A stretch of 64,000 nt of DNA from Klebsiella planticola ATCC 33531 (GTDB taxonomy: Bacteria; Pseudomonadota; Gammaproteobacteria; Enterobacterales; Enterobacteriaceae): assembly GCF_000735435.1 (NCBI RefSeq), contig NZ_JMPP01000024.1:62001-126000 (forward strand), in the 5' to 3' direction. The notes beneath the pieces are model-generated. The model did no database searches and was not told the DNA's origin. It worked only from the letters and a program-made list of their open reading frames with translations. This document shows, in pieces, positions 9,081 to 18,480 of this stretch (the stretch's first letter is position 1; every line of letters starts with the position of its first letter). Both the position numbers and the translations under genes were made by a program.

Positions 9081-9106
9081 CTCCCGGCGAAACAGCTCGC
9101 CGGGAG
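9081..9106. terminator. Hairpin between convergent hisP and GNAT gene
   Basis: CTCCCGGCGA (9081-9090) pairs perfectly with TCGCCGGGAG (9097-9106) around AACAGC. It lies between the 3' ends of two convergent genes. There is no clear T run on either strand, so termination strength is uncertain. Confidence 0.6.
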
Positions 9107-9110
9107 CAGA

Positions 9111-9608
9111 TTACCGCTCCAGCCGATATACCCAGTCATCGTAATCGACGCCGTTCAGGTGATAGGCTTTTTCCAGCACCTGAATCCGCACAAAACCGTG
9201 CTTTTCCAGCAGACGCGCCGACCCGATATTGTCACCCAGTACCCAGGCGTTAATGGCATTGACGCCGAGTTGGCTAAAGCCGTAATCGCATATCGCCCGC
9301 AGCGCTTCACTGGCATATCCCTGACCCTGAGCTTCCGGGATGAGGGCATATCCGACATCGGCTTCATGCGGGTTTTTACTGCTGATGCGCAGGCCGATAT
9401 CACCGATGGCCTCACCCTTTCTATCGCGCAGCACAAACACGCCGGGATCCGTGCAGCGCGCAGCAAACAGGGGGCGCAGCGCGGGTTCATCGAGCATTTC
9501 GCCCATAAAGCGCATCACTTCGCGATCGCGACGCAGGCGGAGGAAAAACGGCCAGTCGGCTTCCGTAAACGGAGAAAGCAGCAGTCGGGGGGTTGTTAAG
9601 GTCATCAT
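9111..9608 (-). CDS. GNAT-family N-acetyltransferase (RimJ/RimL type)
   Basis: 165 residues (or 164 from the second Met; the start is ATGATG). The N-terminus LTTPRLLLSPFTEADWPFF and the acetyl-CoA loop GQGYASEALRAICDYGF, followed by VNAINAWVLGDNIGSARLLEKHGF, are typical of the RimJ/RimL subfamily that acetylates protein N-termini or small amines. The substrate cannot be read from the sequence. It occupies the place where E. coli K-12 carries yfcI, and is convergent with hisP. No strong ribosome site was seen. Confidence 0.85.
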   Translation of the reverse strand: MMTLTTPRLLLSPFTEADWPFFLRLRRDREVMRFMGEMLDEPALRPLFAARCTDPGVFVLRDRKGEAIGDIGLRISSKNPHEADVGYALIPEAQGQGYASEALRAICDYGFSQLGVNAINAWVLGDNIGSARLLEKHGFVRIQVLEKAYHLNGVDYDDWVYRLER

Positions 9609-9944
9609 TTGCAGGTTGTTCGGTGGATCGTTAGCTCACCTTAACACCAGAAAGTACCGGATAATATGATCTTATACCGCTCGTGGCGGTGGATTGCCTG
9701 ACAGCAGGTGAAGTCGGGCAAGGCGCGTCGAGCCCGTAAAACTAGCCCAGTACGGTTTCGCCAGGCGGTGAGGCGCGCAGCTGCAGAGCCAGATTCAGGT
9801 TATCGATCGCTAATAGAATCGCCGGTTCAGGCAGACGTAGGCATAATCTTCACCGCGATAATGAAGGCGGGTACCACTGGCGATGGACCATCGGGGACCC
9901 TCCCGGCAGAGCGGTAACTCTCCCGGGAGGAAAATGGGCTGCGT
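9609..9944. other. Intergenic region, possible gene remnant
   Basis: 336 bases between the GNAT gene and yfcH. No gene with a credible start is visible. On the minus strand, directly after and in frame with the yfcH stop, there is an open run of about 40 codons without an ATG, ending RGEDYAYVCLNRRFY. A second frame then encodes about 30 residues ending PPGETVLG. This looks like decayed coding sequence, but no family was recognised. A CTCCCGGGAG palindrome lies at about 9918-9929. Confidence 0.35.
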
Positions 9945-10838
9945 TTACCCGACAATATTTCTTAGCGCTTCTTCCAGATCGTACCAGCGGAAGCCAAAAC
10001 CGGCATCCTCCAGGCGCCGGGGCAACGCCCGCTGCCCGCCGAGTACCAGTACCGACGACTCTCCCATCAGCAGGCGAATCGCCGTTGCCGGTACGCGGAA
10101 AATTGCCGGACGATTCAGCACATGCCCGAGAGAATGAGCAAACTGTTCATTGCGGACCGGATAAGGGGAAACCATATTGAAAGGCCCGCTGAGATCGTTA
10201 TCCAGCAGCCACAGAATACCGTTGACCATATCATCGATATGAATCCAGGCCAGATACTGCCTGCCGTTACCAATAGGGCCGCCGAGACCAAGCCTGAAAA
10301 GCGGCATCATTTTGGCCAGAATCCCGCCGGTCGACGCCAGCACCACGCCGGTGCGCAGCAGGCAGACGCGGGTGCGGTCGCTTTGCGCCTCGCAGGCCAG
10401 CTGCTCCCAGCGGACGCAGAGTTTATGGGTGAACTCATTGTGCGGCGGCTCATCTTCGGTCACCACCACTTCCCCGAGATCGCCGTAAAAGCCTACGGCA
10501 GAACCGCTGATCAGCACTGAGGGTGGCGTATCGCTGGCGTTGAACAGATTCACCAGCTTTTGAGTGATATCCCAGCGGCTGTGACACAGGCGCTGCTTTT
10601 GCTCTGTCGTCCAGCGTTTGTCGGCGATAGGTTCGCCCGCCAGATTGATGACGGCATCAATATCATTGAGGTGATGATGGCCTTCGAAACCGCGCCACAA
10701 GGTGACGCGGGCATCCAGCCGGGTTTGCGCTTTTTCCGGGCTGCGCGTTGATACCGTTACGTGATGCCCAAGCTCCAGCAGCCGGGGGATCAGATGCCGG
10801 CCAATCAGGCCGGTACCGCCAGTAAGCAGAATCCTCAT
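9945..10838 (-). CDS. yfcH: SDR39U1-type epimerase-family protein YfcH
   Basis: 297 residues, the family length. An N-terminal Rossmann motif, [16 protein letters not shown], binds NAD(P). The extended-SDR core continues with [15 protein letters not shown] and [12 protein letters not shown] (Ser/Tyr region of the active site), and a C-terminal DUF1731-like segment follows ([20 protein letters not shown]). Substrate unknown. It sits 18 bases downstream of folX on the same strand and may be co-transcribed with it. Confidence 0.9.
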   Translation of the reverse strand: MRILLTGGTGLIGRHLIPRLLELGHHVTVSTRSPEKAQTRLDARVTLWRGFEGHHHLNDIDAVINLAGEPIADKRWTTEQKQRLCHSRWDITQKLVNLFNASDTPPSVLISGSAVGFYGDLGEVVVTEDEPPHNEFTHKLCVRWEQLACEAQSDRTRVCLLRTGVVLASTGGILAKMMPLFRLGLGGPIGNGRQYLAWIHIDDMVNGILWLLDNDLSGPFNMVSPYPVRNEQFAHSLGHVLNRPAIFRVPATAIRLLMGESSVLVLGGQRALPRRLEDAGFGFRWYDLEEALRNIVG

Positions 10839-10856
10839 AGCGCCTCCCTAAGAAGC

Positions 10857-11219
10857 TTAGCGTCGCCAGCTCATGGTCATTGAGACGGAGTCAGCGTAGC
10901 GCAGTGCATAAAGTTTATCGATCTCAACTTCAGCATAAGTGACCCAGTGATGTTCGCATGCGATGTCGAGCACATCCTGAGTTAATTTTTCCAGCAGCGA
11001 GAAGCGGTTATTCTCAATATGGCTGATGATACGCTTGGTAATCGTGCGGTAATTCAGCGCATCGTTGATATCTTCACTGTTGCGGGACCGCTCCGCCGGG
11101 TAGTGAATCGCCACATTGATCACCACATCCTGGCGGTTAGCGATTTCTTCTTCTTTGATTCCAATAAAAGTACGTAAGCGTAGGTTCTTTATACGAATAA
11201 TGGCGTCTGGCTGAGACAT
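10857..11219 (-). CDS. folX: Dihydroneopterin triphosphate 2'-epimerase
   Basis: 120 residues from the ATG at 11219, matching the family start ([18 protein letters not shown]). Sixteen further in-frame codons upstream are not conserved. FolX interconverts 7,8-dihydroneopterin triphosphate and dihydromonapterin triphosphate and belongs to the FolB/GTP cyclohydrolase tunnelling fold. Conserved blocks are [36 protein letters not shown] and [15 protein letters not shown]. Confidence 0.95.
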   Translation of the reverse strand: MSQPDAIIRIKNLRLRTFIGIKEEEIANRQDVVINVAIHYPAERSRNSEDINDALNYRTITKRIISHIENNRFSLLEKLTQDVLDIACEHHWVTYAEVEIDKLYALRYADSVSMTMSWRR

Positions 11220-11285
11220 TGCAGGCTTCCTCCGTGTTGTCATTTCCGCAATCATACATGAAAGCAAGCCATGCGAGCAGGGGGG

Positions 11286-11915
11286 TTATTGGTGTTGTAT
11301 TTTTATCAGCGCCTGCCCGGTGGCCGGACGCTGACGAATGCGTTCAAACCAGTTATGAATCGCCGGAAAATGCGCGAGATCAATACGCTGGCGAGGGTGG
11401 GCGCGAATCCACGGCCAGCAGGCAATATCGGCAATACTGTAATGTTCGCCGCCGAGCCATGGGCTGACCTCCAGACGACGGTTCAGTACGTTGTACAACC
11501 GCTGGGTCTCGACCTGATAACGCTCTATGGCATAGGGCACCGCCTGCGGCGCGCTGTGGTTGAAATGGTGGTTCTGCCCCAGCATAGGGCCTAATCCGCT
11601 AACCTGCCAGAACAGCCACTGGAGCGTGGTATGGCGCTCACGCAGCTCACCGCTGAGCAGTTTTCCTGATTTTTCTGCCAGATAGAGCAGGATTTCCCCG
11701 GACTCAAACAGGCCGAGCGGCGCTCCACCGTCAACGGGGAGGTGGTCGACGATGGCGGGAATTTTATTATTCGGCGAGAGAGCGAGAAACTGCGGGCGAA
11801 ACTGTTCCCCTTTATTGATATCGACCCGAATCAGGCGGTAGGCCAGCTGCGCCTCTTCGAGAAAGAGAATAATTTTCTGGCCGTTAGGGGTGGGTGCGTA
11901 GTAAAGGTCGATCAT
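11286..11915 (-). CDS. yfcG: Glutathione-dependent disulfide-bond oxidoreductase YfcG
   Basis: 209 residues from the ATG at 11915 (MIDLYYAPTPNGQKI). The longer open frame to 12116 overlaps the LysR gene and is not conserved. It is a Nu-class glutathione transferase fold. The thioredoxin-like N-domain carries NNKIPAIVDH (the cis-proline that binds GSH) and FESGEILLYLAEK. The helical C-domain carries WLFWQVSGLGPMLGQNHHF and YSIADIACWPW. The E. coli enzyme reduces disulfides with bound GSH. The C-terminus is a few residues shorter than in E. coli. Confidence 0.93.
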   Translation of the reverse strand: MIDLYYAPTPNGQKIILFLEEAQLAYRLIRVDINKGEQFRPQFLALSPNNKIPAIVDHLPVDGGAPLGLFESGEILLYLAEKSGKLLSGELRERHTTLQWLFWQVSGLGPMLGQNHHFNHSAPQAVPYAIERYQVETQRLYNVLNRRLEVSPWLGGEHYSIADIACWPWIRAHPRQRIDLAHFPAIHNWFERIRQRPATGQALIKIQHQ

Positions 11916-11986
11916 GGTGACTCCCGCCGTGGTAGGTCGCACGTGTTCGAGTATAGGCGACCTGCCGTCATCCGGGAGGCGGGGGG

Positions 11987-12901
11987 CTAAATTTTGCCCG
12001 CAGGGTCGGGATGGTCGCGCAACTCGTGCACCAGGCTGATAAAAGCCTTCAGCCCGGGCGGAACGTGGCGGCGGCCGGGATAATAGAGGCGTAGACCGGC
12101 AAACGACGGGCACCACTCATCCATCACGCTGACGAGCTTGCCGCAGGCCAGATCTTCCTTGATAAACCAGTCCGAGATATAGGCCAGTCCAAGGCCAGCG
12201 AGTACCGCACAATGGATGGCGCCCATTTCGCTGAGGGTAATACGCGGCGGGACGTTCACCGTCAGCTTGTGTTGCTGGCGCTCCAGCTCCCAGTGATAGA
12301 GTCCGCCGTGTGACATACGCATCCCGATGCTCTGATGATGCAGCAGATCTTCCGGGCTGTGCGGAATGCCGCGGCGGGCAAAATATTCTGGCGCACCGAC
12401 GATACGCATCCGCACATCGGGCGTCAGCGTGACGGCAATCATATCCTGCGGCAGCGACTCCACCAGGCGGATGCCGGCGTCGTAACCTTCGGCGACAATA
12501 TCGATCAGCCGCGATTCGGTGGTGATGTCGAGACGCATGTCCGGGTAGCGCTTGAGGAAGGTATCGAACAGTCCGAACAGCAGGGCAACGCTCTCGCGTG
12601 GCGCATTGATGCGTAGCGTGCCGGTCGGCATTTCCGGTTGAGTGGCAATCTCTTCCGATGCGCGCTGAATTTCTGCCAGCGCAGGCGCCACGCGCTCGAC
12701 GTAGCGTCGCCCGGCCTCCGTCAGCGCGACGCTGCGGGTGGTGCGGTTAAACAGACGTACGTTGAGCCGCGCCTCCAGTCCGGCGACGGCGTTGCTGATG
12801 GCGGTGGCCGACATGCCCAGCTCCCGGGCAGCCGCTCGGAAGCTCTGGCGGTGGGCAACGGCAAGGAGGACTTCCAGTTCAGTAAGACCGCTACGGTGCA
12901 T
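11987..12901 (-). CDS. LysR-family transcriptional regulator
   Basis: 304 residues. The N-terminal winged helix-turn-helix (about 6-65) contains [27 protein letters not shown] and [18 protein letters not shown]. The periplasmic-binding-protein-like effector domain starts near residue 90 and is of the CrgA/DmlR-like subgroup ([17 protein letters not shown]). It is transcribed divergently from the aldehyde dehydrogenase gene with 103 bases between them, the usual arrangement for a LysR regulator and its target. The inducer is unknown. The yfcG start lies 72 bases past its stop. Confidence 0.9.
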   Translation of the reverse strand: MHRSGLTELEVLLAVAHRQSFRAAARELGMSATAISNAVAGLEARLNVRLFNRTTRSVALTEAGRRYVERVAPALAEIQRASEEIATQPEMPTGTLRINAPRESVALLFGLFDTFLKRYPDMRLDITTESRLIDIVAEGYDAGIRLVESLPQDMIAVTLTPDVRMRIVGAPEYFARRGIPHSPEDLLHHQSIGMRMSHGGLYHWELERQQHKLTVNVPPRITLSEMGAIHCAVLAGLGLAYISDWFIKEDLACGKLVSVMDEWCPSFAGLRLYYPGRRHVPPGLKAFISLVHELRDHPDPAGKI

Positions 12902-13004
12902 GATTATCCCGATTTTCGTGACAGGCTGTGTTGATTATACCCTCTTATCGGGGCAATACGTCGACTCTATACTTCCCTTCATCAAACCAATGAGGAAGAC
13001 GAAG
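12902..13004. promoter_or_regulatory. Divergent LysR / aldehyde dehydrogenase control region
   Basis: 103 bases between two divergent starts, likely holding both promoters and the LysR site. An AT-rich tract and a GTCGACTC stretch are visible, but no unambiguous T-N11-A dyad could be fixed. The GAGGA ribosome site of the dehydrogenase lies at 12992-12996. Confidence 0.5.
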
Positions 13005-14423
13005 ATGCTGCACATCGATAAAATTTATATCAACGGTGAATTTGTCACCCCGCACGGCAGCGAAACCTTTGCGCTGTTCAACCCGGCGACGGAAGAGATG
13101 ATTGGCCAGGCGCGGCTGGCGGACGAAGAGGATGCCCGGCGAGCGATTGCCGCCGCAAAAGCGGCCTTTCCTTGCTGGTCACGGACGACGAAACAGCAGC
13201 GTCTGGATGTCCTTGAGCGGATGTACCAGGCCGTCCGGGCGAGAGAGGCGGATTTACTCGAGGCGATTGTCACCGAATATGGCGCCCCGGCTTCGCGCTC
13301 GCAATGGATGGCGACATGGCCGGCGCAAACCATTAAGCAGGCGATGGAGACGCTGGCGAGCTTCGAATTTGTTGAACCGGCGGGGCGTGCGCAGGTGGTG
13401 ATGACGCCGGTCGGCGTGGCGGGGTTGATTACGCCGTGGAACAGCGATGCCGGTTTTATCTGTAGCAAGCTGGCGACGGCGATGGCGGCAGGCTGTACGG
13501 CGGTGATTAAACCCAGCGAGATGAGCGCCTGGCAGACGCAGATCGTCACCGAAGCGCTGCACGCGGCGCAGATCCCCGCCGGGGTCGTTAACATCGTGAC
13601 CGGACGGGGCGAAGTGGTGGGGGATATTATTAACCATCACCCCGATATTGCTAAAATTTCTTTCACCGGTTCTACCGCCGTAGGGAAACATATTATCGAA
13701 AGCGGGGCGCAAACCCTGAAACGCGTCACGCTGGAGCTCGGTGGCAAATCGCCAACTCTGATTCTTGATGATGCCGATGTGCAGCAGGCGGTGCCCCTGG
13801 CGCTGGCGGCCGGGTTTATGAATAGCGGGCAGGCCTGCATCGCCGGGACGCGAATTCTGGTGCCCGCCGGGCGTCTGGCGGAGTTTGAACAGGCCATCGT
13901 GCAGGGAATGGCGGAGTATATCTCCGGCGACCCGCGCGACGCGCGAACGACGATTGGTCCGATGGTCAGTCGGAAGCAGTGGCAACGGGTGCAGGATTAT
14001 ATTCGCCTGGGGCAGCAGGAGGGGGCAAGATTGCTCATCGGCGGTGAAGGGCGACCGCAGGGCATGGAAAAAGGCTGGTGTGTGAAACCGACCGTATTCA
14101 GCGATGTCCACAACCAGATGCGCATTGCGCGAGAAGAGATCTTTGGCCCGGTGCTGGTACTGATTCCCTATCAGGATCAGGCGCAAGCCATCGCAATTGC
14201 CAATGATACGACCTATGGCCTGAGCGCCCTGGTATTAAGCGGCGATCGGCAGCGTGGTCAGGAGGTTGCGCTGGCGATAGAGTCCGGGCGCGTACTGGTC
14301 AATACCCTTGAACATGAACCGCAGGCGCCGTTCGGTGGCTTCAAGCAATCCGGTCTGGGGCGTGAAATGGGCAAATGGGGGATGCAGGCTTATCTGGAGC
14401 CGAAAACGATGATCATCGGCTAG
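13005..14423 (+). CDS. NAD(P)-dependent aldehyde dehydrogenase
   Basis: 472 residues from the ATG at 13005, chosen for the GAGGA site 8 bases upstream and the typical start [13 protein letters not shown]. The frame stays open far upstream because it crosses the divergent regulator. The ALDH fold is complete: cofactor motif [29 protein letters not shown], general base Glu244 in LELGGKSP, nucleophile Cys278 in GQACIAGTR, and C-terminal [13 protein letters not shown]. It oxidises an aldehyde to the acid; the substrate is not evident. Probably controlled by the divergent LysR protein. Confidence 0.93.
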   Translation: MLHIDKIYINGEFVTPHGSETFALFNPATEEMIGQARLADEEDARRAIAAAKAAFPCWSRTTKQQRLDVLERMYQAVRAREADLLEAIVTEYGAPASRSQWMATWPAQTIKQAMETLASFEFVEPAGRAQVVMTPVGVAGLITPWNSDAGFICSKLATAMAAGCTAVIKPSEMSAWQTQIVTEALHAAQIPAGVVNIVTGRGEVVGDIINHHPDIAKISFTGSTAVGKHIIESGAQTLKRVTLELGGKSPTLILDDADVQQAVPLALAAGFMNSGQACIAGTRILVPAGRLAEFEQAIVQGMAEYISGDPRDARTTIGPMVSRKQWQRVQDYIRLGQQEGARLLIGGEGRPQGMEKGWCVKPTVFSDVHNQMRIAREEIFGPVLVLIPYQDQAQAIAIANDTTYGLSALVLSGDRQRGQEVALAIESGRVLVNTLEHEPQAPFGGFKQSGLGREMGKWGMQAYLEPKTMIIG

Positions 14424-14504
14424 CCGTCAGGGGATGCAAAATCCTCATGGTGCGGTAAGTGACATCCCTTAAAAGACAGGATATGTTGACTTATCGCCCC
14501 ATAA

Positions 14505-15164
<660 letters not shown>

Positions 15165-15220
15165 TTCGCGGCAGCGGTTCCGCTATCATAGGCGCATCGA
15201 AATGCGTGGAGACGGAAGAA

Positions 15221-15772
15221 ATGAAGCTGATGTTTGCATCGGATATTCATGGTTCCCTGCCCGCTACTGAACGCGTTCTGGAACGGTTCGCGCAAAGTGG
15301 GGCGCAGTGGCTGATTATTCTCGGTGATGTGCTCAATCATGGGCCGCGTAATGCGTTACCCGAAGGCTATGCGCCGGCGGACGTCGCTGTGAAGCTCAAC
15401 GGCGTCGCGCAACGCGTGATCGCCGTTCGCGGCAACTGCGACAGCGAAGTCGATCAAATGCTGCTGGATTTCCCTGTCACTGCGCCCTGGCAGCAGGTGC
15501 TGAGCGAACGCACTCGCCTGTTTCTGACCCACGGGCATCTGTACAGCCCCGAAAATATGCCTCCTCTCGCCGCTGGCGATGTCCTGGTTTATGGTCATAC
15601 TCATATTCCGGTAGCCGAGAAGAGCGGCACTATTTTTCTCTTCAATCCCGGCTCGGTCAGTATTCCCAAAGGGGGATTTTCCGCCAGCTATGGCCTCATG
15701 GAAGGGGACCGACTACAGGTTTTAGCACTTGATGATCATCAGGTTATTGCAGAGGTTGCAATTAACCCGTAA
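15221..15772 (+). CDS. yfcE: Phosphodiesterase YfcE (metallophosphatase)
   Basis: 183 residues from the ATG at 15221 (MKLMFASDIHGSLPAT); five in-frame codons upstream are not conserved. The dimetal phosphoesterase signature is complete: D-x-H at residues 8-10, GDVLNHGPRN, GNCDSE, THGHL and GHTHIP. The E. coli enzyme hydrolyses phosphodiesters in vitro with Mn; the natural substrate is unknown. Likely co-transcribed with yfcF. Confidence 0.94.
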   Translation: MKLMFASDIHGSLPATERVLERFAQSGAQWLIILGDVLNHGPRNALPEGYAPADVAVKLNGVAQRVIAVRGNCDSEVDQMLLDFPVTAPWQQVLSERTRLFLTHGHLYSPENMPPLAAGDVLVYGHTHIPVAEKSGTIFLFNPGSVSIPKGGFSASYGLMEGDRLQVLALDDHQVIAEVAINP

Positions 15773-15830
15773 TTTACCCCCCAACCGTAAAGACGCGCCG
15801 CGAGAGCGCTTTCAAAAGTAAGGTTTCCTG

Positions 15831-16403
15831 ATGGCGGAACAGAACGATTTGGCAAGCACAGAATGGGTAGACATTGTTAATGAAAACAATGAGGTGATAG
15901 CGCAGTCCAGCCGCGAGCAAATGCGCGCGCAGTGCCTGCGTCATCGGGCAACCTATATTGTTGTTCACGATGGGATGGGCAAAATCCTGGTGCAACGTCG
16001 TACCGAGACTAAAGATTTCCAGCCGGGCATGCTGGACGCTACCGCCGGTGGCGTGGTGCAGGCCGATGAGCAGCTGCTGGATTCGGCTCGCCGGGAAGCG
16101 GAAGAAGAGCTGGGGATTGCCGGCGTGCCGTTCGCCGATCATGGCCAGTTCTATTACGAAGATAAGCATTGTCGCGTCTGGGGGAGCCTGTTTAGCTGCG
16201 TGTCGCACGGCCCCTTTGCCTTGCAGGAAGAGGAAGTAAGCGAAGTGTGCTGGCTGACGCCGGAAGAGATCACCGCTCGCTGCGATGAATTCACCCCGGA
16301 TTCGTTGAAAGCGCTGGCGCTGTGGATGACCCGCAACGCCAATAATGACCAGGTAAAAGCGGAAAAACCGGAAAAACCAGAAAAACCAGAAGCAGCCGAA
16401 TAG
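15831..16403 (+). CDS. yfcD: Nudix hydrolase YfcD with KPE-repeat tail
   Basis: 190 residues. The Nudix box [20 protein letters not shown] reads GX5EX7REXXEEXGU with every catalytic residue present. The E. coli protein is of the IPP-isomerase-like Nudix branch without a proven substrate. The last 15 residues are an acidic/lysine tail with the tripeptide KPE three times, encoded by three 9-base repeats (16362-16388). The stop lies 3 bases from the convergent stop of the LacI-type gene. Confidence 0.92.
   Translation: MAEQNDLASTEWVDIVNENNEVIAQSSREQMRAQCLRHRATYIVVHDGMGKILVQRRTETKDFQPGMLDATAGGVVQADEQLLDSARREAEEELGIAGVPFADHGQFYYEDKHCRVWGSLFSCVSHGPFALQEEEVSEVCWLTPEEITARCDEFTPDSLKALALWMTRNANNDQVKAEKPEKPEKPEAAE
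16362..16388 (+). repeat. 9-bp tandem repeat in the 3' end of yfcD
   Basis: Three copies of GAAAAACCR (16362-16370, 16371-16379, 16380-16388) encode EKP EKP EKP. The copies are nearly identical, so the number may vary between strains without changing frame. Confidence 0.85.
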
Positions 16404-16406
16404 CCT

Positions 16407-17426
16407 TTAGCAGCTATCCCGCAGACATAAACTGGAGACGATCGCCTTCCGGTCGCTCCAGTCCCCATCGTTAAGCCGTTCCAGCAGCGCCCGCCCGGCC
16501 TCAATGCCAATCTTATGGTGCGGTACCGTCATGGTTGTTAACGGCGGCTGGCACACCCGGCTCACATCGCTGTTGCCAAACCCGACAACGGCCAGATCGT
16601 CAGGCACTTTGATGCGTCGCCGCTGGCATTCATACAGCACCCCGCAGGCTAGCTCATCTGAAACGCAGACCAGGGCATCCAGTTCCGGCCACGCCAGTAA
16701 AAATTCCGGCAGCTGGGAGGCACCGGTGGAGAAATTCGGTGGCAGGGCGGCGTTAATCACCCTGTTGGGCGACAGATGATGGCGCAGCAGCGCCTTATAC
16801 CACCCCTGCAGGTGCTGCTGAAAAATCCACTGCTCCTGGTTAGCGCACAGCAGGCCGATATTCTGATAGCCGCGCTTAATGACCATTTCCGTCAGTTCAT
16901 ACATGGCGGCCACATTATCGATACCGATATTCATATCAATCGGGTCGGCGCGCATCGCCCCCATTTCCATGACCGGAATAGAGGCGTTTTTTAACCAGTG
17001 GCGCACGGTATCGCTGTGCTCGACGCTCAGCAGAATCGCCGCGGCAATATTGGAAGCTAACAGGGTTTCCAGCAGCTTTTCTTCCTGTTCCAGGCGGTGC
17101 TGTGATTCTGCAAGCATGATCTGGTATCCCGCGGGCTGTAATACCTGCTGCAGACCGGCAAACATGGCCGAACATCCCGCCTCGGCAAGATTAGGTACCA
17201 CCATCGCGATGGTCCACGATGAAGCGGACGCGAGTGCGCTGGCGGCAAGATTGGGCATATATCCCAGTTCCTGCACCGCGGCTTCGATTTTTTCGCGCAG
17301 TTTATCGGAAACCTGTTCAGGGGTGCGCAATGCGCGTGAAACGGTCATGGTTCCCACGCCGGCAAGCTGGGCAACGTCGGCGAGAGTCACTTTACCGGTA
17401 CTACGCCGTTTTCGGGTTAGAGACAT
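16407..17426 (-). CDS. LacI/GalR-family transcriptional regulator of the PTS operon
   Basis: 339 residues from the ATG at 17426, with AGGA 6 bases upstream; 18 in-frame codons further upstream are unlikely to be used. The N-terminal LacI helix-turn-helix spans residues 14-34 (TLADVAQLAGVGTMTVSRAL), followed by the hinge LGYMPNLAASALAS and a sugar-binding core (about 60-339) with VVGFGNSDVSRVCQPPLTT. It resembles GntR-type members of the family. It is divergent from the PTS-transketolase operon, with two palindromes between. The effector is probably the transported sugar or its phosphate. Confidence 0.92.
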   Translation of the reverse strand: MSLTRKRRSTGKVTLADVAQLAGVGTMTVSRALRTPEQVSDKLREKIEAAVQELGYMPNLAASALASASSWTIAMVVPNLAEAGCSAMFAGLQQVLQPAGYQIMLAESQHRLEQEEKLLETLLASNIAAAILLSVEHSDTVRHWLKNASIPVMEMGAMRADPIDMNIGIDNVAAMYELTEMVIKRGYQNIGLLCANQEQWIFQQHLQGWYKALLRHHLSPNRVINAALPPNFSTGASQLPEFLLAWPELDALVCVSDELACGVLYECQRRRIKVPDDLAVVGFGNSDVSRVCQPPLTTMTVPHHKIGIEAGRALLERLNDGDWSDRKAIVSSLCLRDSC

Positions 17427-17536
17427 ACGAATTCCTGCAGAGCAGATGCTTTTACCATCATCCTTTATTTCACCTTTCACGGAGTATACGCCTTAAATCC
17501 TTTTTTTTGCTGTGTTTTCCTCGGTAAAACGCGAAT

Positions 17537-17550
17537 TGATAGCGCTATCA
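17537..17550. promoter_or_regulatory. LacI-type operator 1
   Basis: TGATAGCGCTATCA is a perfect 14-bp palindrome with the central CG pair typical of LacI/GalR operators. Located between the regulator and the PTS operon, 34 bp centre to centre from operator 2. Confidence 0.75.
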
Positions 17551-17570
17551 CAATTTTGAATGTTAGCTGA

Positions 17571-17584
17571 TGGTAGCGCTATCT
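17571..17584. promoter_or_regulatory. LacI-type operator 2
   Basis: TGGTAGCGCTATCT shares 12 of 14 bases with operator 1, including the whole core TAGCGCTA. It ends 1 base before the CRP-like site, so a bound repressor would touch bound CRP. Confidence 0.72.
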
Positions 17585-17585
17585 T

Positions 17586-17601
17586 TGTGACCGTAATCGC
17601 A
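17586..17601 (+). promoter_or_regulatory. CRP site at the PTS operon promoter
   Basis: TGTGA-CCGTAA-TCGCA matches the CRP consensus TGTGA-N6-TCACA at 9 of 10 bases. Its centre (17593.5) would be at -41.5 if transcription starts near 17635, the class II activation geometry. Confidence 0.65.
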
Positions 17602-17622
17602 GTTAACTGCTGTCAGCTTGAA

Positions 17623-17628
17623 TAGAGT
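17623..17628 (+). promoter_or_regulatory. Candidate -10 box of the PTS-transketolase operon
   Basis: TAGAGT inside GAATAGAGTT, with no good -35 box (CAGTTA at 17 bp), as expected for a CRP-dependent promoter. It would give a start near 17635 and a leader of about 27 bases before the EIIA gene. Confidence 0.4.
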
Positions 17629-17661
17629 TTGCTCATCGCGGGCTTACTGATGGGGGACAAC

Positions 17662-18105
17662 ATGCTGGAAAAATGGATCTCTGATGCAACTATTACGCAG
17701 CAGAAAAGCGTAGCGGACTGGCGGCAGGCCCTGGAACTTTGCGCCAGACCGCTGCTGGCTGCGGGGGTTATCGGCCCTGAATATATCACCGCCATTGTCG
17801 ACCAGCATCAAAAGCTGGGGCCGTATTATGTTCTGGCGCCCGGTCTGGCGATGCCGCATGCCCGTCCGGAGGAGGGGGCCAAAGGGTTAGGGCTGTCTCT
17901 GCTCAAGCTGGAAGAGGGCGTCGCATTTGGCGCTGAAGAGTTTGACCCGGTGGATGTTATCGTGATGCTCGCCGCTCCCGATAAGCATAGTCATATTGAG
18001 ATGATTTCCGCCCTCGCAGAATTATTTTCCAGCGAGGAGGAAATGGGGAAATTACATCAGGCGACAACCCTGGAGGATATTAAAAAAATAATCGCACGTT
18101 TCTGA
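17662..18105 (+). CDS. PTS EIIA component, ascorbate/mannitol-fructose type
   Basis: 147 residues from the ATG at 17662, preceded by GGGGGAC; other in-frame starts lie at 17629 and 17650. EIIA accepts phosphate from HPr. The phospho-histidine is His66 in LAPGLAMPHARPEEGA. The sequence resembles UlaC/PtsN-like EIIA proteins (QHQKLGPYYVLAPG, VDVIVMLAAPDKHSHIEMISALAELF). First gene of a five-gene operon with EIIB, EIIC and a split transketolase. Confidence 0.9.
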   Translation: MLEKWISDATITQQKSVADWRQALELCARPLLAAGVIGPEYITAIVDQHQKLGPYYVLAPGLAMPHARPEEGAKGLGLSLLKLEEGVAFGAEEFDPVDVIVMLAAPDKHSHIEMISALAELFSSEEEMGKLHQATTLEDIKKIIARF

Positions 18106-18185
18106 TTTAATTTTATAACCTGATTTCACCGCACATTACGCGCGAGCGTAATGCGGACGCCCTCTACTTAAAAAAGGTGATAATG

Positions 18186-18458
18186 ATGAAAATCATGGCA
18201 ATTTGTGGCTCCGGCCTCGGCAGCAGTTTTATGGTCGAAATGAATATTAAGAAAGTGTTGAAAAAACTCGCTATCGAGGCCGAAGTTGAACATTCCGATC
18301 TGTCATCGGCGACCCCCGGTGCTGCGGATCTGTTCGTGATGGCGAAAGATATCGCCGCCAGCGCCAGCGTACCGGAAAGCCAGCTGGTGGTGATTAAAAA
18401 CATCATCGATATTAATGAACTCGAAGCGCAGCTGCGCGCATGGTTCGATAAACAATAA
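18186..18458 (+). CDS. PTS EIIB component, ascorbate (Ula) type
   Basis: 90 residues from the ATG at 18186 (AAGGTGAT upstream; ATG at 18183 is equally in frame). The phosphorylated cysteine is Cys7 in MKIMAICGSGLGSSFMVEM, the lactose/cellobiose-fold P-loop found in UlaB. It transfers phosphate from EIIA to the sugar carried by EIIC. It is separated from the EIIA gene by 80 bases and lies 22 bases before the EIIC gene. Confidence 0.9.
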   Translation: MKIMAICGSGLGSSFMVEMNIKKVLKKLAIEAEVEHSDLSSATPGAADLFVMAKDIAASASVPESQLVVIKNIIDINELEAQLRAWFDKQ

Positions 18459-18480
18459 CCTTATTTTAAGCGAGGCGGAT

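Noticed and set aside
12738-13004. Upstream extension of the aldehyde dehydrogenase frame
   Set aside because: It runs antisense through the LysR gene; the ATG at 13005 with GAGGA upstream gives the normal family start.
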